Part shown: positions 63,691-64,000 of the stretch, piece by piece
Numbering within the stretch: the stretch's first letter is position 1
How the letters are laid out: each line of letters starts with the position of its first letter
NCBI RefSeq assembly: GCF_021018895.1
Contig: NC_079373.1
Coordinates: forward strand, 5,898,001-5,962,000
Direction: 5' to 3'
DNA: 64,000 nucleotides
Source: Seriola aureovittata
Lineage: Eukaryota > Chordata > Actinopteri > Carangiformes > Carangidae
Position numbers and translations under genes: made by a program
The notes under the pieces: generated by a model
Databases searched by the model: none
What the model was told of the DNA's origin: nothing
What the model saw: only the letters and a program-made list of their open reading frames with translations

Positions 63691-64000
63691 GAATTGAGGG
63701 AAGGTAGTGTTCATGAGCAGCACACTGAAATCAAATCATTTTTAGGTATGCATGCTTTTTAAGTACACATAATGTTCCAGAGTGAACACTCCGCATACTC
63801 AAAACCTGCTCAGAATAACTATGGAACTGGGACACACACAAGCTGTGTCTTAACACTTCTTTAATTCTCTCTGGGGCTTCCTCACCACCACCTTTTACTT
63901 TATTTTAATTCCATCCATCTGCAAGAAGCTCCTCAACATTTCTTTGCATTTTGTGACAATACTGTGCTGAGCTCACCTGCACAGAATTAGTGAAAGACCT
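63690..64000. other. Terminal non-coding stretch
   Basis: No gene or repeat recognised in the final 311 bases. Confidence 0.45.

Noticed and set aside
1..64000. CRISPR arrays, operons, rRNA genes or phage-like modules
   Set aside because: No regularly spaced direct repeats, no clustered same-strand genes and no rRNA-like sequence; composition and repeats are those of a vertebrate nuclear genome.

Overview
The window looks like a repeat-dotted, AT-rich stretch of a teleost (ray-finned fish) nuclear genome, either intergenic or a large intron. It has no operon-like organisation, no long plausible open reading frames apart from mobile-element relics, and abundant microsatellites and homopolymers. 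Its interspersed repeats are ones I associate with fish: a Penelope-like retroelement, a tRNA-derived SINE whose body ends in the 'gcactttgagtggtc' type of sequence, Tc1-like transposon remnants, hAT-type elements and an L2-like LINE fragment. I recognise no intact host gene. The many short open frames of 60-160 codons behave like chance frames.

Layout. 1-9 kb: a Tc1-like transposase remnant (about 170-397), a purine-rich tract (717-1040), a strong G-quadruplex motif (1322-1341), a poly(A)-tailed relic (4716-4748), a dispersed repeat (6961-7940) split by a 668-bp hAT-type element (7017-7684) with 11-bp perfect terminal inverted repeats (TIRs) and an imperfect 8-bp target-site duplication (TSD), a short hAT transposase-like relic (8136-8393), and a second hAT-type element (8458-8985), also with TIRs and an 8-bp TSD. 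9-35 kb: mostly featureless non-coding DNA with a few inverted or dispersed repeats, one SINE (21813-22087) and an unexplained minus-strand open frame (17438-17734).

35-37 kb holds the best-supported feature: a Penelope-like element copy (35148-36856) bounded by a 12-bp direct repeat. It has about 211-bp inverted terminal arms around a 419-codon open frame that carries the C-terminal half of the reverse transcriptase (including YVDD) and a GIY-YIG endonuclease domain. The frame opens exactly at the inner edge of the left inverted arm, so the copy is 5'-truncated. Both arms carry a hammerhead-like string.

37-64 kb: a MITE-like element with TIRs (38155-38578), AT and GT microsatellites, two tentative phase-compatible exon candidates on the plus strand (40827-40900 and 42606-42681), another copy of the dispersed repeat in reverse orientation (46565-47345, interrupted), a 22-bp inverted repeat (52126-52242), a second Tc1-like remnant on the minus strand (53150-53602), an L2-like LINE endonuclease-domain relic (61030-61440) and a 35-nt T run (63655-63689).

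The mobile elements do not form one functional pathway; they are independent insertions of different ages. I found no convincing new multi-gene system. The items most worth following up are the structure of the Penelope copy, its hammerhead-like motif and the exon-pair candidate.
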